Shown here piece after piece: positions 31,705 to 42,898 of a stretch of 64,000 nt of DNA. Under the pieces are notes generated by a model. It had not been told where the DNA came from. It did no database searches and saw only the letters and a program-made list of their open reading frames with translations. The stretch is from Cryptomeria japonica (Eukaryota; Streptophyta; Pinopsida; Cupressales; Cupressaceae): assembly GCF_030272615.1 (NCBI RefSeq), contig NC_081412.1, positions 144,414,247 through 144,478,246 of the forward strand. The letters are read 5' to 3'. Position 1 is the first letter of the stretch. Every line of letters begins with the position of its first letter. The position numbers and the translations under genes are program-made.

Positions 31705-33738
31705 ATGGCATCCACCTCTGCAATTGAATATATAGCAAACCCTACTATTGTCAAAGTGATAAAAAGACCTAGGCCCGTATTTCAGTTAGTTCCTGAGGTA
31801 GCAAAGAAAGATGATACCTTAGGTGCTTTTTCTCAAATTCTCAAGGGAGTTGTCTATGCTGAAGACCCCCGAATTTACATCCACTGCAACATTGAGGAAC
31901 TAGCAGATGAAGAGATTAAAACCATGTTTAAAACTGTGATATGTGATAAAACCGGCAATGTAAAAGATGAACACAAGATCATTGAAACCCTAGGATTTAC
32001 AAAGATCCTTAGAATTCCTGAATTCCCCAAGGATGTGATTAGGATAGTCTTAAGCAGGGTACATGGTGAATTTTTCTGGTTAGATGCAGTCCACAAAATC
32101 ACTAAGGAAGCTGTGAAAGTCATCATAGGGTTACCGACCACCGGTAAAAGGCCAAATAAAACCAAGAAGGTATCCAATGCCCTATTTACAAACCTAACTA
32201 GTGCAACATTCAACAAAAGGTCCCTAAGAGTTAATGATGTAATAGACATTAATGTGAGATTTTTTAGCATGATATTAGGGTATAAAGCTACTCATGCAAA
32301 TAGACTCAATTCAGTTTCAAGTATATGCATTAAGAGTGCTTATGATATGGTCACAGATAATGCAAAGATTGATATATGTGAGTGGTTAAAGGATGAATTA
32401 ATTGACAACCTTGGAAAGATTAAGAAGGACAAGAAAGGAACTTTTAGGTTTGGAAATCTGTTAGTATGTTTGATGCTACATATAACCAAATAGGTTCTTG
32501 GTATAGGCTACAAAGAACTTGGATATGATATACCGGTAGGTAAACAGTTAACAAAACTATTCAATAACATGGGAGAAAACAAGGAAAATAATATTCATGA
32601 CTTCTTTCAAGCATTAAAGGCCAAAATGAAGAAAAGAATCAGGTTATCACAAAAGATTGTCGACAAATACAAAGATGAAATATGCTTTGTAATCAAGAAG
32701 GATGAAATCTGGATGGAAGCAGTCATCCCTAGGATAGTTTGGGTAACTGAGATGGGCTATGAAATAGATGATCATATAATTGAAACATATGCTAAAGCAC
32801 TTCTAGAAGCCCCCAGAGAACCTAAGGAAGAAATATTTGGTAGTGCAGAAACTATTGAAAGCCAAATACAAACAAAGAAAAGAGTGAAAAAGGTTGAGGC
32901 AGTTGTAAGGAAAGGTTCTAGATAAGCAAAGGCCATCAAATAATATGTGTTGAAGAAAATTGGTATAATAGAGGATGAGTTAGCAGCTCCACAACTTGAA
33001 ACTCACCTATCACCGGTAGGTACTTCTTCGGGGAGTGACATGCCTACAACTTTCAAAAGAGTTGTAAGGAAAAGAGATCCCTCACCGACAACCACACCCT
33101 CACCCAGGAGGACAAGACAAAAACAATAAGCAGTGAGATCTCCGGTAAGAAAGGCTACACCAAAGAAGAAGAAACTGACACCCAAAAAGAAGAAGAGGAC
33201 AAACAAAGACTTGGCCCCTCTTGATACACTACTGAATGAAATTACAGAGGAAGGTAAATTAAAAAATATAGAGAAAATATATGATACTTTAACAGCTGAT
33301 GAAAAAGAACAAGTTGAAAATAGTGTTATATTGCATATGGATATGTATAAGAAGTTTTTGATGGAAGTAGTAAATGAAATTCTAGATGAACTATTTAAGA
33401 GACTGGAAGCAAGAAGACAAGCAGTAATAGAACTGTACAAGAAAATAAAGATTGAAAAGCTACTTGCTATTTATCCGGTAAATTCACCCAAAGAAATTGA
33501 TGACCTAATTGCTCAAGCCAACCGATCAATATTTTCCACTGCACACCGACACATTGCTTTAATGGTTGGAAGAGTTAATGAGGTGACTGAGGAAACAGAA
33601 AATGGATGGGATATATTCCTAGTTGAAAAAGAAAAACAAGAAGAATACAGGAACCCCAAACCCATAAAAGTTTATCAGAAAGATAGAGACAAGGGTAAAG
33701 GTAAAATTGGTGGACCACCTAGTATCAAGGTTAGAGAC
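31705..33738 (+). pseudogene. Element B ORF2, first part: unknown retroelement protein
   Basis: One frame remains readable from ATG 31705 (MASTSAIEYIANPTI) to the inverted insertion at 33739, with TAG at 32491 and TAA at 32923, 32941 and 33127. It codes for a globular region of about 260 residues (including FFWLDAVHKITKEAVKVIIG, then ICEWLKDELIDNLGKI and FRFGNLLVCLMLHI). A basic, low-complexity part (TPKKKKLTPKKKKR at about 33163) and a helical part (DTLTADEKEQVENS...ILDELFKRLEARRQ) follow. It has no catalytic motif that I know. The globular part recalls, in layout, the poorly understood extra ORFs of plant retroelements (plant-mobile-domain-like), and it resembles element D's ORF. Function unknown. 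Confidence 0.7.
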
Positions 33739-34925
33739 TGCTAGGGGTCCCACAGATACTGAGAGGGGGGGGGGGGTGAATCAGTATCTGATTGATGATT
33801 AGAATTTCTTAACTTAAAACATGCATAACATAATATAATAGTGTACCGGTATACAAGAAATAATGCAATAAACAGAATCAAGAACATCCACATGAAAAGT
33901 ATACCATAACACAAGATGTTAATGAGGAAACCCAGTGTGGGAAAAACCTTGGTGGGATTTGTGACCCACAATATTCACTCACTGGCCAATAAGAGAATAT
34001 TAGTTATAGTAGGGGCCTGCACATGCAGGAAGGCCAACGGCCTAGAGCTCACTGCTCAATGGGAAGTCTCACTGACTTAAAATAAGGATTATACAAATCC
34101 AATATCTTGTACTGCTTTACAATAGCATCTTCAATGTCAGATTCAGTACCAGTTCCTGCTCTATTCTTTACATATACCCCTTAACCTATATTTCGCACAT
34201 TAGGTCTACCTAATATTTTTCTTAATGCTTCTACATCACATTACCAAACGTCTACAATGATCTCTTTTATATATAAGAGTCATTTTACAATTTGCCAAGT
34301 CAGCTTACAATAATAAACAAAAATGATATATAACAAAATCCTATCAGCCTTTATGCCGGTATACTTCCTTTCTTCTGTGCCGGTGTCGGTGTCCTGAGTG
34401 TCGGTGTGGAGTGTGATCTGTTGATGCTGGTATAATGTCTTTGCCGGTGCCATAGGATTGCAAGGTTTCCATCAATGACAAAACCTTCAATCGCATACAA
34501 TGTCTCATTGGAGTGTGCATATGCCAACAATCTCCCCCTTTGGTATTGATGGCAACACTCATGAGAAATTTCAAAAAGTATCCAAAAATGTGTGGTCCAA
34601 AAATGTTACCAAAAATGTGTGTGCTCCCCCTGAGCATATGATTCCTGTGATTTGAACTTTCGCATCCCACTACTCCCCCTTTGGCATCAATGACAAAGGT
34701 TGTCAAGATGTCAGTAGAGTTTGTGGTTTCAACCTTGTAGCTGGGTAGTTATAATTTGAAAAAGGTCTCCCAAAATCAAGTTTATACTATCCATAAACTT
34801 CTTTCTATCCTTTATTGTTGTCTTTGTTCTCTTCACTGTACTGAGGAGATGCTGCAAATGCTCTACCGATGTTTTGCTTTCCTGTATTAATGCCTCAAAA
34901 ATTTCCTTCCATAGAGATGCTAGAT
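33739..34925 (-). mobile_element. Inverted 3' end of a related element inside element B
   Basis: On the minus strand, 34529 to 33739 is an LTR of the same family (TGTTGGCATATG...CTAGCA, 791 bp, with a 12-G run where the LTR C-run lies). It is preceded (34530-34545) by the purine tract CAAAGGGGGAGAT and about 200 bases that match 35860-36070 in reverse. Further out (to about 34925) it is only distantly similar but still helical coding (minus frame 34729-34932). It splits ORF2 and forms an inverted repeat of about 1 kb arms with 35860-36865. No target duplication is clear. Confidence 0.85.
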
Positions 34926-35934
34926 AGTCCAATCTTGGACCACCTCCTTTGATTACTCCATCGGTAAAAACAACAGCTATAGAAGATCAATTGGTAGCTG
35001 AGAGTATGGATGTAGAGGATGGTAATCCTAATCTTGAAGTCTTATATACTGTGGATGTTGATACTCAAAAGATCAACATAGTGGTAGACAAAGATACAGC
35101 TGATAAGACTGACATGGCTAGTGAGCCTCCGGTAGTTGAGCAAACTGAAAACACATAGAAGAAACCGGCAGATAAAAAAGACCGAAAGGTAGAGACTCAG
35201 ACTCAGACTAAGACAATACAACAAATAGAAAAACAAACAGAGCAAAAGACTCCGGAACAGGAACAACAACAACAGCAACAGGAACATAAGGACAAAACAG
35301 TGCCACCGACAACTGGAGAAATAGAAAAACCATTGCTTAAAGAAATGCAGACACAAACAGACCTACCAGAGGTCAATACAAGCTTGGTTACTTCCACTGT
35401 AGTACTCAGAATGTTGGTTCATCATTAGGCTACAAATCAACTAATGTGATTGAGGTACTATTAGATTCAATCAAAAAGATAACAGACTGCAACTCACAAG
35501 CTTACAAGGCAATTGATGATACCATACCAATTTTGAAGGTAACTGCTCCTAACTATAATATAGATAATAAAGATTCTTTAGGACAACTTGATACACTGTG
35601 TAAATATTTCATAGAAAACATTGAGAAAATAAAGGAAGAGTCATTGAAAGATAAAGTAGAAATTGAAAAATAGAAATTCTTTGATGAGCAAATAAAGAAG
35701 TGTAATAGAGATTTTGACACACTTCTACTAGAATTGTGTAATTTATTGAAAGAGTACAAAACTCTGTACAAAGACACTTGTAAGACAAAATTTTTGACTG
35801 TAGATATAGACAAAAGGATGAGCAAGTTACAGGATGAGATCAATAAACTACCCAGTTACAAGGTTGAAACTACAAACTCTACTGACATCTTGACAACCTT
35901 TGTCATTGATGCCAAAGGGGGAGTAGTGGGATGA
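34926..35934 (+). pseudogene. Element B ORF2, second part: Gln/Thr-rich and helical tail
   Basis: Coding resumes after the inverted fragment (PPLITPSVKTTAIEDQLVAE). It runs through a Gln-rich stretch (about 35200-35290, QTQTKTIQQIEKQTEQKT then a glutamine run) and, after a frameshift near 35400, an amphipathic helical region (KKITDCNSQAYKAID; NIEKIKEESLKDKVEIEK). The frame ends GGVVG* at 35934, about 120 bases before the purine tract. Stops at 35157 and 35671 are TAG. It looks like a structural protein tail; no enzyme motif is seen. Confidence 0.6.
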
Positions 35935-36056
35935 GAAAATTCAATATCACAGGAATCATATGTCTAGGGGGAGCACACAAATTTTTGGTAACATTTTTGG
36001 ACTTCACATTTTTGGATACATTTTTTTGAAATTTCTCATGAGTGTTGCCATCAATG

Positions 36057-36070
36057 CCAAAGGGGGAGAT
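36057..36070 (+). other. Element B polypurine tract
   Basis: CCAAAGGGGGAGAT ends directly before the 3' LTR. A second similar tract occurs upstream (about 35910, CCAAAGGGGGAG), possibly a duplicated or ancestral tract. Confidence 0.85.
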
Positions 36071-36865
36071 TGTTGGCATATGCACACTCCAATGAGACAT
36101 TGTATGTGATTGAAGGTTTTGTCATTGATGGCAACCTTGCAATCCTATGGCACTGACAAAGGCATTATACTAGCATCAGCAGATCACACTCTAAACCAGC
36201 ACTCAGGACATTGACACCGGCACAAAGAAAAGAAGTATACCGGTACAGAAGCTGACAGGATTTTGTTATATTATATTTTGTTTATTATTATAAAAACTTT
36301 GTAAGCCGACCTGGAAAATTGTAAAAGGACTCTTATATATAAAAGCGATCATTGTAGACATTTGGTAAGGAGAGAGGGAGCATTAAGGAAAAATATTAGG
36401 TTGACCTATTATGCGAAATATAGGCCAAGGGTTTATGTAAGAAGCAGAGCAGCAACTGATACTGGATCAGACATTATAGATGCTATTGTAAAGCAGTACA
36501 AGATATTGGATTTGTATAATCCTCATTGTAAGTCAGTGAGACTTCCCATTGAGCAGTGAGCTCTAGGCAGTTGGCCTTCCTGCATGTGCAGGCCCCTATT
36601 GTAAGTAATATTCTCTTATTGGCCAGTGAGTGAATATTGTGGGTCACAAATCCCACCGAGGTTTTTCCCACACCGGGTTTCCTCATTAAAACCTTCTGTT
36701 ATGGTGTGCTTTTCATGTGGATGTTCTTAATTCTGTCTATTGCATTATTTCTTGCATACCAGTACACTATTATAATATGTTCTGCATGTTTTAATTCAAG
36801 AAATTCTACTTAATGGTTAAATACTGATTCACCCCCCCCTCTTAGTATTTGAGGGATTCCTAACA
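36071..36865 (+). repeat. Element B 3' LTR
   Basis: 795 bp, collinear with the 5' LTR and followed by the target duplication ACCAA. Confidence 0.95.
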
Positions 36866-36870
36866 ACCAA

Positions 36871-38415
36871 TAGCATAAAATTTCATCTTAGAATTGTGTC
36901 ATTGTTGGAATGCAACATACTAGCAAATTAGTGTTTGAAGTCGACACAAAACTTGTCAATAATTGGAAGCCATTGGAGGAACAAAGAGTAGGAAGAAAAA
37001 TATTAGATTATTTTATTAATTAGATATTATTTTAAATGGTTACTGGAGGTTTTTAAAAATCCTATAAGGTTGGCCCACCATAAAATCTATTATAAAATTA
37101 ATGCATAATTTTTAACATTTATAATTAAACAAATTAAACTTAAATAATTTAAATTAAAGAATATTTATAGTCTAAATAGTCTAACCAAACTTCAAATTAC
37201 ATTTTCAGTTAAAAAATAGACTTCTTTATTTAATTTAAACTATTTACAATTAAAAGACAACACATTCTAGATATTCATCATTTTCCAAGAAAATTTGTCG
37301 ACTTTATTTCCTTGCATAGTATAGTAAGTCTTTGATATGTTATAATGTTCTTATGAAAATTCAAATGCAATCTATTAATAGATTGCATTAGATGGTGAAC
37401 CCAAAATAGTGGGTTACACTTTTTTGCCAACTTTGACACTGCAATATTCATTTTTAGAAAAAAACTTTTGATTTCGATACCTATTACTTCGAAACCGTAA
37501 GGAATTTGTAGATGATGTGAACTAGTGATTTGTGTCATTTTGTATGTAGATTCTCATATTATTTTTTTGATAATTTTTGGAATAAATTTGCTTACATTTT
37601 TCTATCTCCCTTGAAAACTATTTTTTTTTTCAAAAACCAACATTTTTAAAGAGTGATACTCACTCTGTATAGAATAATTTTTTTTATATAATAAATATGA
37701 ACATGATTATTTCAAATTTGGTTTTGTAACATCCATATCTAGTATTTGCAATTGTTTTTGTAACATTATCTTCAATATTTCATATTTTATTAAGATTTGA
37801 AGTTGAGTTAATTGTAATTTTGACATATGTCCATTTGATATTACATAACTTGTTTAATATGTAACGAAAATCAATTTTTTTTTGTTGGAAAGAGGACTTG
37901 AATACCTAGTGCGTAAATATTTTTTAGAATTTTTTAGGTGATGTTTACTATTTTTCCATAAGCATTGAACAAAAAAGTTCATGTTCGGTGAAAACCCTAC
38001 ATTCATAAGAAATAAAATAAAAATATATTAATAAAATTAAATATATTTAAAATTATACTATTTGGAAAGCTTATAATACGGGCTAAATACTTTAAAAAAA
38101 TAAATTTTTTAAATGAATTCATTTGACCCCCCTAAAGATAATATAAAATTGGTTTTTTATCAACATTTGATAGATGCAAAAGAGACTCCATTGCAAGTAT
38201 GATTTAGAAGTAGAGAGGTTCTATCCAAGAAATTTTGATCTAAGAGCCTTTGATCTAACTCTCTTCAAACAATTACTTCAAATGGGACCTCTTAAATATT
38301 AAATCATTATATTTTCTAAACAATGCATGATTTTAGTAAAAATCAGGATGTACAAAAAAGTAGGAACCAACATTATGAGTTCACCCTAGAAGTTGTCCAC
38401 TCACTAACTCTTAAT
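36871..38415. other. AT-rich intergenic; contains part of an old tandem duplication
   Basis: No gene recognised. The segment 37261-37420 matches 60145-60280 (gatattc-tcattttc-aagaaaat, ctttgatatgttataatgttc) and belongs to the tandem duplication described at 38416. A 22-bp perfect palindrome TGCAATCTATTAATAGATTGCA lies at 37366-37387. The about 1 kb between 37420 and 38410 is absent from the sister unit and may be an unrecognised insertion. Confidence 0.5.
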
Positions 38416-38847
38416 GAACATTAGGCTAATGTTCCTTGTACCATTGCACATGTGCCACCTTCTCATTTTCATAATATTTATCTCCATAAAAGTATAGACG
38501 TGATTGCAATCACAATGATTGTACTAGACATAATTCTTGTCAGTCACATGGATCCTCTCAAAATAGAGAGAATGGATGATCCTAATAGGAACATGTATCT
38601 TATGTTACCTCTCAATAACATATAGGGGTATCTAAGATTGGATAACCAATAGTAAGGTCCCTTGGTTGAGATTGTCTATCTCTCCCATAGAAAATAAAAT
38701 GAAGTCTAATGAGAGACAAAATTAAAAAGGGAACCATTACGAGGTTTGATATAATTTAAGATGAATGAGACCTCCTATATGACTAGAATAAACCCTTTTA
38801 TCATGATCAAACACTTCCACCAATTTAATTACTCTTGTTAATGATAT
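38416..38847. repeat. Tandem-duplication unit interrupted by element C (sister at 60285-60718)
   Basis: Matches 60285-60718 collinearly (cattaggctaatgttc-ttgtac, attgtactagacataattcttgt, gagacctcctatatgactagaata). The match continues across element C: the 60021-60145 flank corresponds to the sequence after 60714. The unit is about 690 bp long. Confidence 0.85.
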
Positions 38848-39643
38848 TGTAGACACCTAAAATTGTCCTATATAATTAAATAAATATTTTTATTTATTTA
38901 ATTATTTTATCCTAAGTCTTCCATTAATTAAATAAATTCTTATTTATTTAATTAATTCATTAATCTTCTTCTAAGCGATTTCCTCATTTAAATAAATACT
39001 TTTATTTATTTAAATTGTCCTTTTCCTAAATTAAATAAATATTTTATTTATTTAATTGATACCACTTCCTCTATTAATTAAATAAATATTTATTTATTTA
39101 ATTAATTCAGTATCCTTTTCTACCCATGACACATGTCATTAATCGTTTAATTCTTCTCTTACCTACCCTCTCATTATTTTCTTATTTCCTCTACCTACCC
39201 TTTAATCCTAGCCGACCATTTATCTTTACACCTCTTAATCTTATCCCACCATTTCCTACAATGTTCTCTATATAAGAGGATGCCCTCTTCCTTTTCAACC
39301 CTAATCAATATGTCTAATCATCTAATCACCTAATGACATAATCAAGTTTTCTTGCGATCAAACTATCAACCATATTTTTGTTCTTTGTTGAGCTCTTGTG
39401 CACACATAAAATCTGAGAGCAAATATATCAAATAAGATCAATGGAGATAGCAAGAAATGAAGATTGAAACTCTACTAGACATGTGAATGGTATATCGTAT
39501 TTTTTTTTTTTTTATTTGCATGGTCTTAGGTATCTTCATTTGTGTGTGGTGGATCATTTTCACTATTAGGCTAGGGCTTTGTGGTTGGATCTTTGTTAGT
39601 CTTTCAATATTGTTGTTTCCATTATTTATTTTCAATATATACA
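38848..39643 (+). repeat. Element C 5' LTR with five palindromic units
   Basis: 796 bp, TGTAGACACC...ATATACA. The U3 contains five spaced inverted repeats of the type attaaataaata-ttt-tatttatttaat at about 38874, 38931, 38994, 39034 and 39075. Each is separated by a pyrimidine-rich spacer such as tatcctaagtcttcc. TATA box TATATAAG at 39269-39276. Confidence 0.95.
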
Positions 39644-39646
39644 TTT

Positions 39647-39665
39647 TGGCATGCCCGATGGGACC
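39647..39665 (+). other. Element C probable primer-binding site
   Basis: TGGCATGCCCGATGGGACC lies three bases after the LTR, where a PBS is expected. It is not the initiator-Met type. The matching tRNA is not assigned here. Confidence 0.6.
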
Positions 39666-40410
39666 CTTGTCCCTTTTTATTTTGACATCTTGTTTGCAGA
39701 TTTTGTGTTTTTAAAAGTTGTAGGTTCGACATTACGGCGATTCTGCGTTTTTCTATGTCTACGACAGATAAAATCGTGTTTGTGATTTCTTCTCACGTCT
39801 ATGGCAGTTCTTCCCTTGATTTTTTATTTTGATATTTATTTTGCATATCAGAGATCCCAAAATCACACCTACATCCATCCTAACCACGTCTTTGTTTTAT
39901 TTTCACGTTTGTGTTTTTGCAAGATAGGTTTCTTTTTTGTAATCGTGTCTGCGTTAGATAAAATTGTGTTTCTATTCAACTTTTGTGTTTGTGCATCTTT
40001 CTGCCATGTCTGCATTTTTTTGTCTGTTTTGTAGATCTCCAATCTGGTAATCGCGTTTTTGTTTGACTTTCAAGTTGTGCATCTTTATGTCATGTCTGTC
40101 TGAATCTAGTATAGTTGCGTCTTTGTTTTTCAGATTTTCTTTTTTTCTTTCATTTAGGGTTTTTCAGATTTGGATTTTGGAGCTAACCTCTCTTGATCAC
40201 ACTAACGAAGTGGTGCAACTGTTTGAAAAGGAGAAAAACGTCTTGTCGAAGGCCCCTATTTCACAAGTCTTTTGGGATTTCTAAAAATTTACCTAACTTG
40301 TGTTCTTGCAGGAGGGGTATCATTTCAAAACTACTAACAAGTTTGGTGCATGACCTTTGGCAAAGATTTGATTTTGAAATTGCTTGCTTTGTCTTCTTTA
40401 GTTTAGCAAA
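39666..40410 (+). other. Element C leader, part 1, with reiterated cgtctgtg-like phrase
   Basis: Untranslated leader rich in short variants of (c)a/cgtctgtgtt (for example near 39758, 39798, 39889, 39944, 40005, 40098). A matching block occurs after the nested DNA at about 48220-48520. Open frames here are T-rich and not called. Confidence 0.7.
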
Positions 40411-41249
40411 CTGGTGCAAGAGCACCTAATAGGTCCTCATGGCAAAATGAGGTCAAGTTGGCACAAGGAAAATGGTTTTGTGTTTATTCTATGTAATAAG
40501 GTCAATAATGACCATTTATGATGTAATGAGTGTCTATGAATCCCTTTGTTAAGGTTTTGAGTCCTAAAGTTTTAATGTTGACAAAATTGTCATAAATTGT
40601 CAATCTGATGCAAATGTGTGAAAATGAGTCATGTAAGGGAATTTATGATGTAAAAGGTTTTATTTGATGTATTTGGACCTATTTGAATCATTATTGGGTC
40701 TTGAAGTCATATATAGGGTCTATGTTCAATTTGGAGCAAAAATTGTCAAAGTTGACAACAATGGTTAAGCAACTTTTGAGTTTGTAAGGGGTAATTAGAC
40801 ATGGATTGTCCCAAATAGGTTATGAGGGTGTTTGTAATCATATGAAGGCTTGAAAGGAATTATAAAATCCTTATATACATTTGGAGGTGGTGGTTGTGTT
40901 ATCACTATTTTAAAAATGGATGTTCTCAGTCCATAATTGGCTAGGTTTTTGAAAATTTTGAGTTTGGTATGCCCTAGTTGCTTCAAAATTGTTTGTCTTG
41001 AGGGGTCCAGGGTTTAGGTCTTAAATCGCTCCTGTGTCTGAGAAAAAACCTTATAATTCTATTTTTGTGTTACTTTATTCACTTAAAGGAGGGTCTGTTG
41101 GTCGTGAAGAGTGTCCCCCCCCTTCTTTAATTTTTCCTAGGCGGGTTTATCAACGCATTATCCTTCTATGTCTTTCCTAAAGTTTTAATTTCTTAATCGG
41201 GCTCCTAAAAGGTGACAAGGTTCCTTTTGATCTAAAGGTGTGCATGGTT

Positions 41250-42570
41250 TTGATGAGCTAAGATGCCCATGAGTTACCGATCATGAAGTAGCAAAAGGCA
41301 TAGGCGAGCCTGACTAGATGAACTGACCATCAGGTAAAAGAGTTGCATCTTAATTGTGATCCAACGGCTCGTGTTGATTCGCTAGCCCGAGATGCATATG
41401 GTTTATGTTCTGCGAAGCAGTGAAAACACGTGGCAGGTCCTAGAGACAAGCAGTCTTCCTTGGTTAAAGAGTGACCAAGTTGGAAAAGGATCAACGGCTC
41501 GTGTTGATTCGCGGCCAGGAAATATGCATGTTTTACCTTTCGCGAAGTAGCAAAAAGGTGGCGGGTCTCGCTAAAGGTGGTGGTAAGGGTGGTAGATCCA
41601 GCTGGTGATGATAGAGCAGTGATGGGGTGCTTAGTTGGCAGTCCGCAGTGGGCTTGGGAAAGGTTTCCATAGAAAGAGTAAACAATGAGCAGGTTCCTGA
41701 GATCCGACAGCTCGCATGGATTCGCGAAGGTAAGATGCTAGTAAGTTAGTCATCACGAAAAGGCTGGTGGGGCCCAAAAGATAGGTAGGGCATGAAGTTA
41801 AAAGTTGATCCTATCTATTTTGATCCAACGACTCTTGTTGTTTCGTGGCTGCAAGAAAAATGAAGATTAATGTTCGCGAAATGGCGAAAGACAAGTGGAC
41901 ATCACACAAAGGCATGACGTGGCATGATAGCTACTACTTTTTGTAGAGCTTGATAGTGATGTGTCGAATGCCACATGGCTCTAAAGGGTAGTTAAGGGCC
42001 TGCCCAGGTGTAACTGGTAGTTATGTGGGAATAATAAAGAGAACACGTGGCGGATTCAGGGTGGAACCCAGAGGAGTTTTTTAGAGCTAATGGCCGATTG
42101 CCATGTGGCACTTGCTAACCGAAGAATAAATAGAGTAAGTGATTTCCAAATAAAGGGCCCACTTAAAAGGTTTGAAGCCTGTTAAAAAGTATTTATCTCA
42201 TGGTCGATCCAACGGTTCTCATTGTTTCATGGCCCGAAGGTGCCTGTAGCTTAACCTCTGTGAAATGGCGAAAATCGTTAGCCGTCAAGATGAGGCACGG
42301 TTAGTTAGTGAGGTTGACGGTCTTGGTTAGAGTAAAAGACCGGGTGTTTTGAGCATGATATAATGGTTGGCATGGCTTCATGAAAGAAAAATGCACGAGT
42401 GTTAAAGCTTGCGAAGTCGCGAAAAGGAGGTAGGGCCCGACACTAACGAAGATAGATCAAACGGAGCTAAAGACAATGTAAGTTCTCATGATCTAACAGC
42501 CAGCATTGCTTCGCGAAAGAAAAGAGCACAATTTTTATGTTCTGTGAAATGGTGAAAGAGTGAAACAGAG
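41250..42570. repeat. Diverged, spaced repeat units with palindromic cores
   Basis: At least six units begin gatccaacggctcgtgttg-ttcgc or close variants at 41358, 41489, 41701, 41822, 42206 and 42490. About 40-50 bases later comes ttcgcgaag-agcgaaaa and often a ggtgg-ggg(t/c)cc phrase. Two half units lie near 41270 and 42400. The start-to-start distances are irregular (131, 212, 121, 384, 284). The ttcgcgaa element is self-complementary. The block is markedly GC-richer than its surroundings. Confidence 0.85.
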
Positions 42571-42898
42571 GAAAGACTCAGAGAAGTTATGACCCGTTGG
42601 AGCCAGTTTTGAATTCAATTTGGTGAATTCAATTCTAAAAAGAAAGTCGAAGCATGCAGAGTTAATTTCTAAAAATTCAATGCCAACTTGTCCTTATGAG
42701 TCCACATCAACTTGATTGCTAGTATTGTTTCATCGAAGTTTGTTGCAGAGAAAATTGGTGCGGAGCATTTCTCTTCAAGCGAATAATCAGTTTTTTTGTG
42801 CTTTTCTTGATAATTCTGGTATGTTTCCAAATATTGCTATGTGAATTATTTCATTAGAGGTCTGTGCTAGTTGCTAGTGGTTTAGTTGCTTGTTTAGA

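Larger units (their letters stand above)
29402..36865 (+). mobile_element. Element B: pol-less LTR retroelement with gag-like and novel ORFs
   Basis: 7464 bp with perfect 5-bp target duplications ACCAA (29397-29401 and 36866-36870), 795-bp LTRs at each end, a tRNA-Met PBS and a purine tract. The first 100 bases of the two LTRs differ at about three positions. The interior encodes a coiled-coil plus zinc-knuckle protein and a long second ORF, but no protease, RT, RNase H or integrase is found on either strand. It must have been mobilised by a relative. An inverted 3' fragment of a related element lies at 33739-~34925. Stops and frameshifts now break both ORFs. Confidence 0.93.

Noticed and set aside
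37366-37387. 22-bp perfect palindrome as a MITE or transposon end
   Set aside because: No partner terminal repeat or target duplication was found around it. It may be chance in AT-rich DNA.
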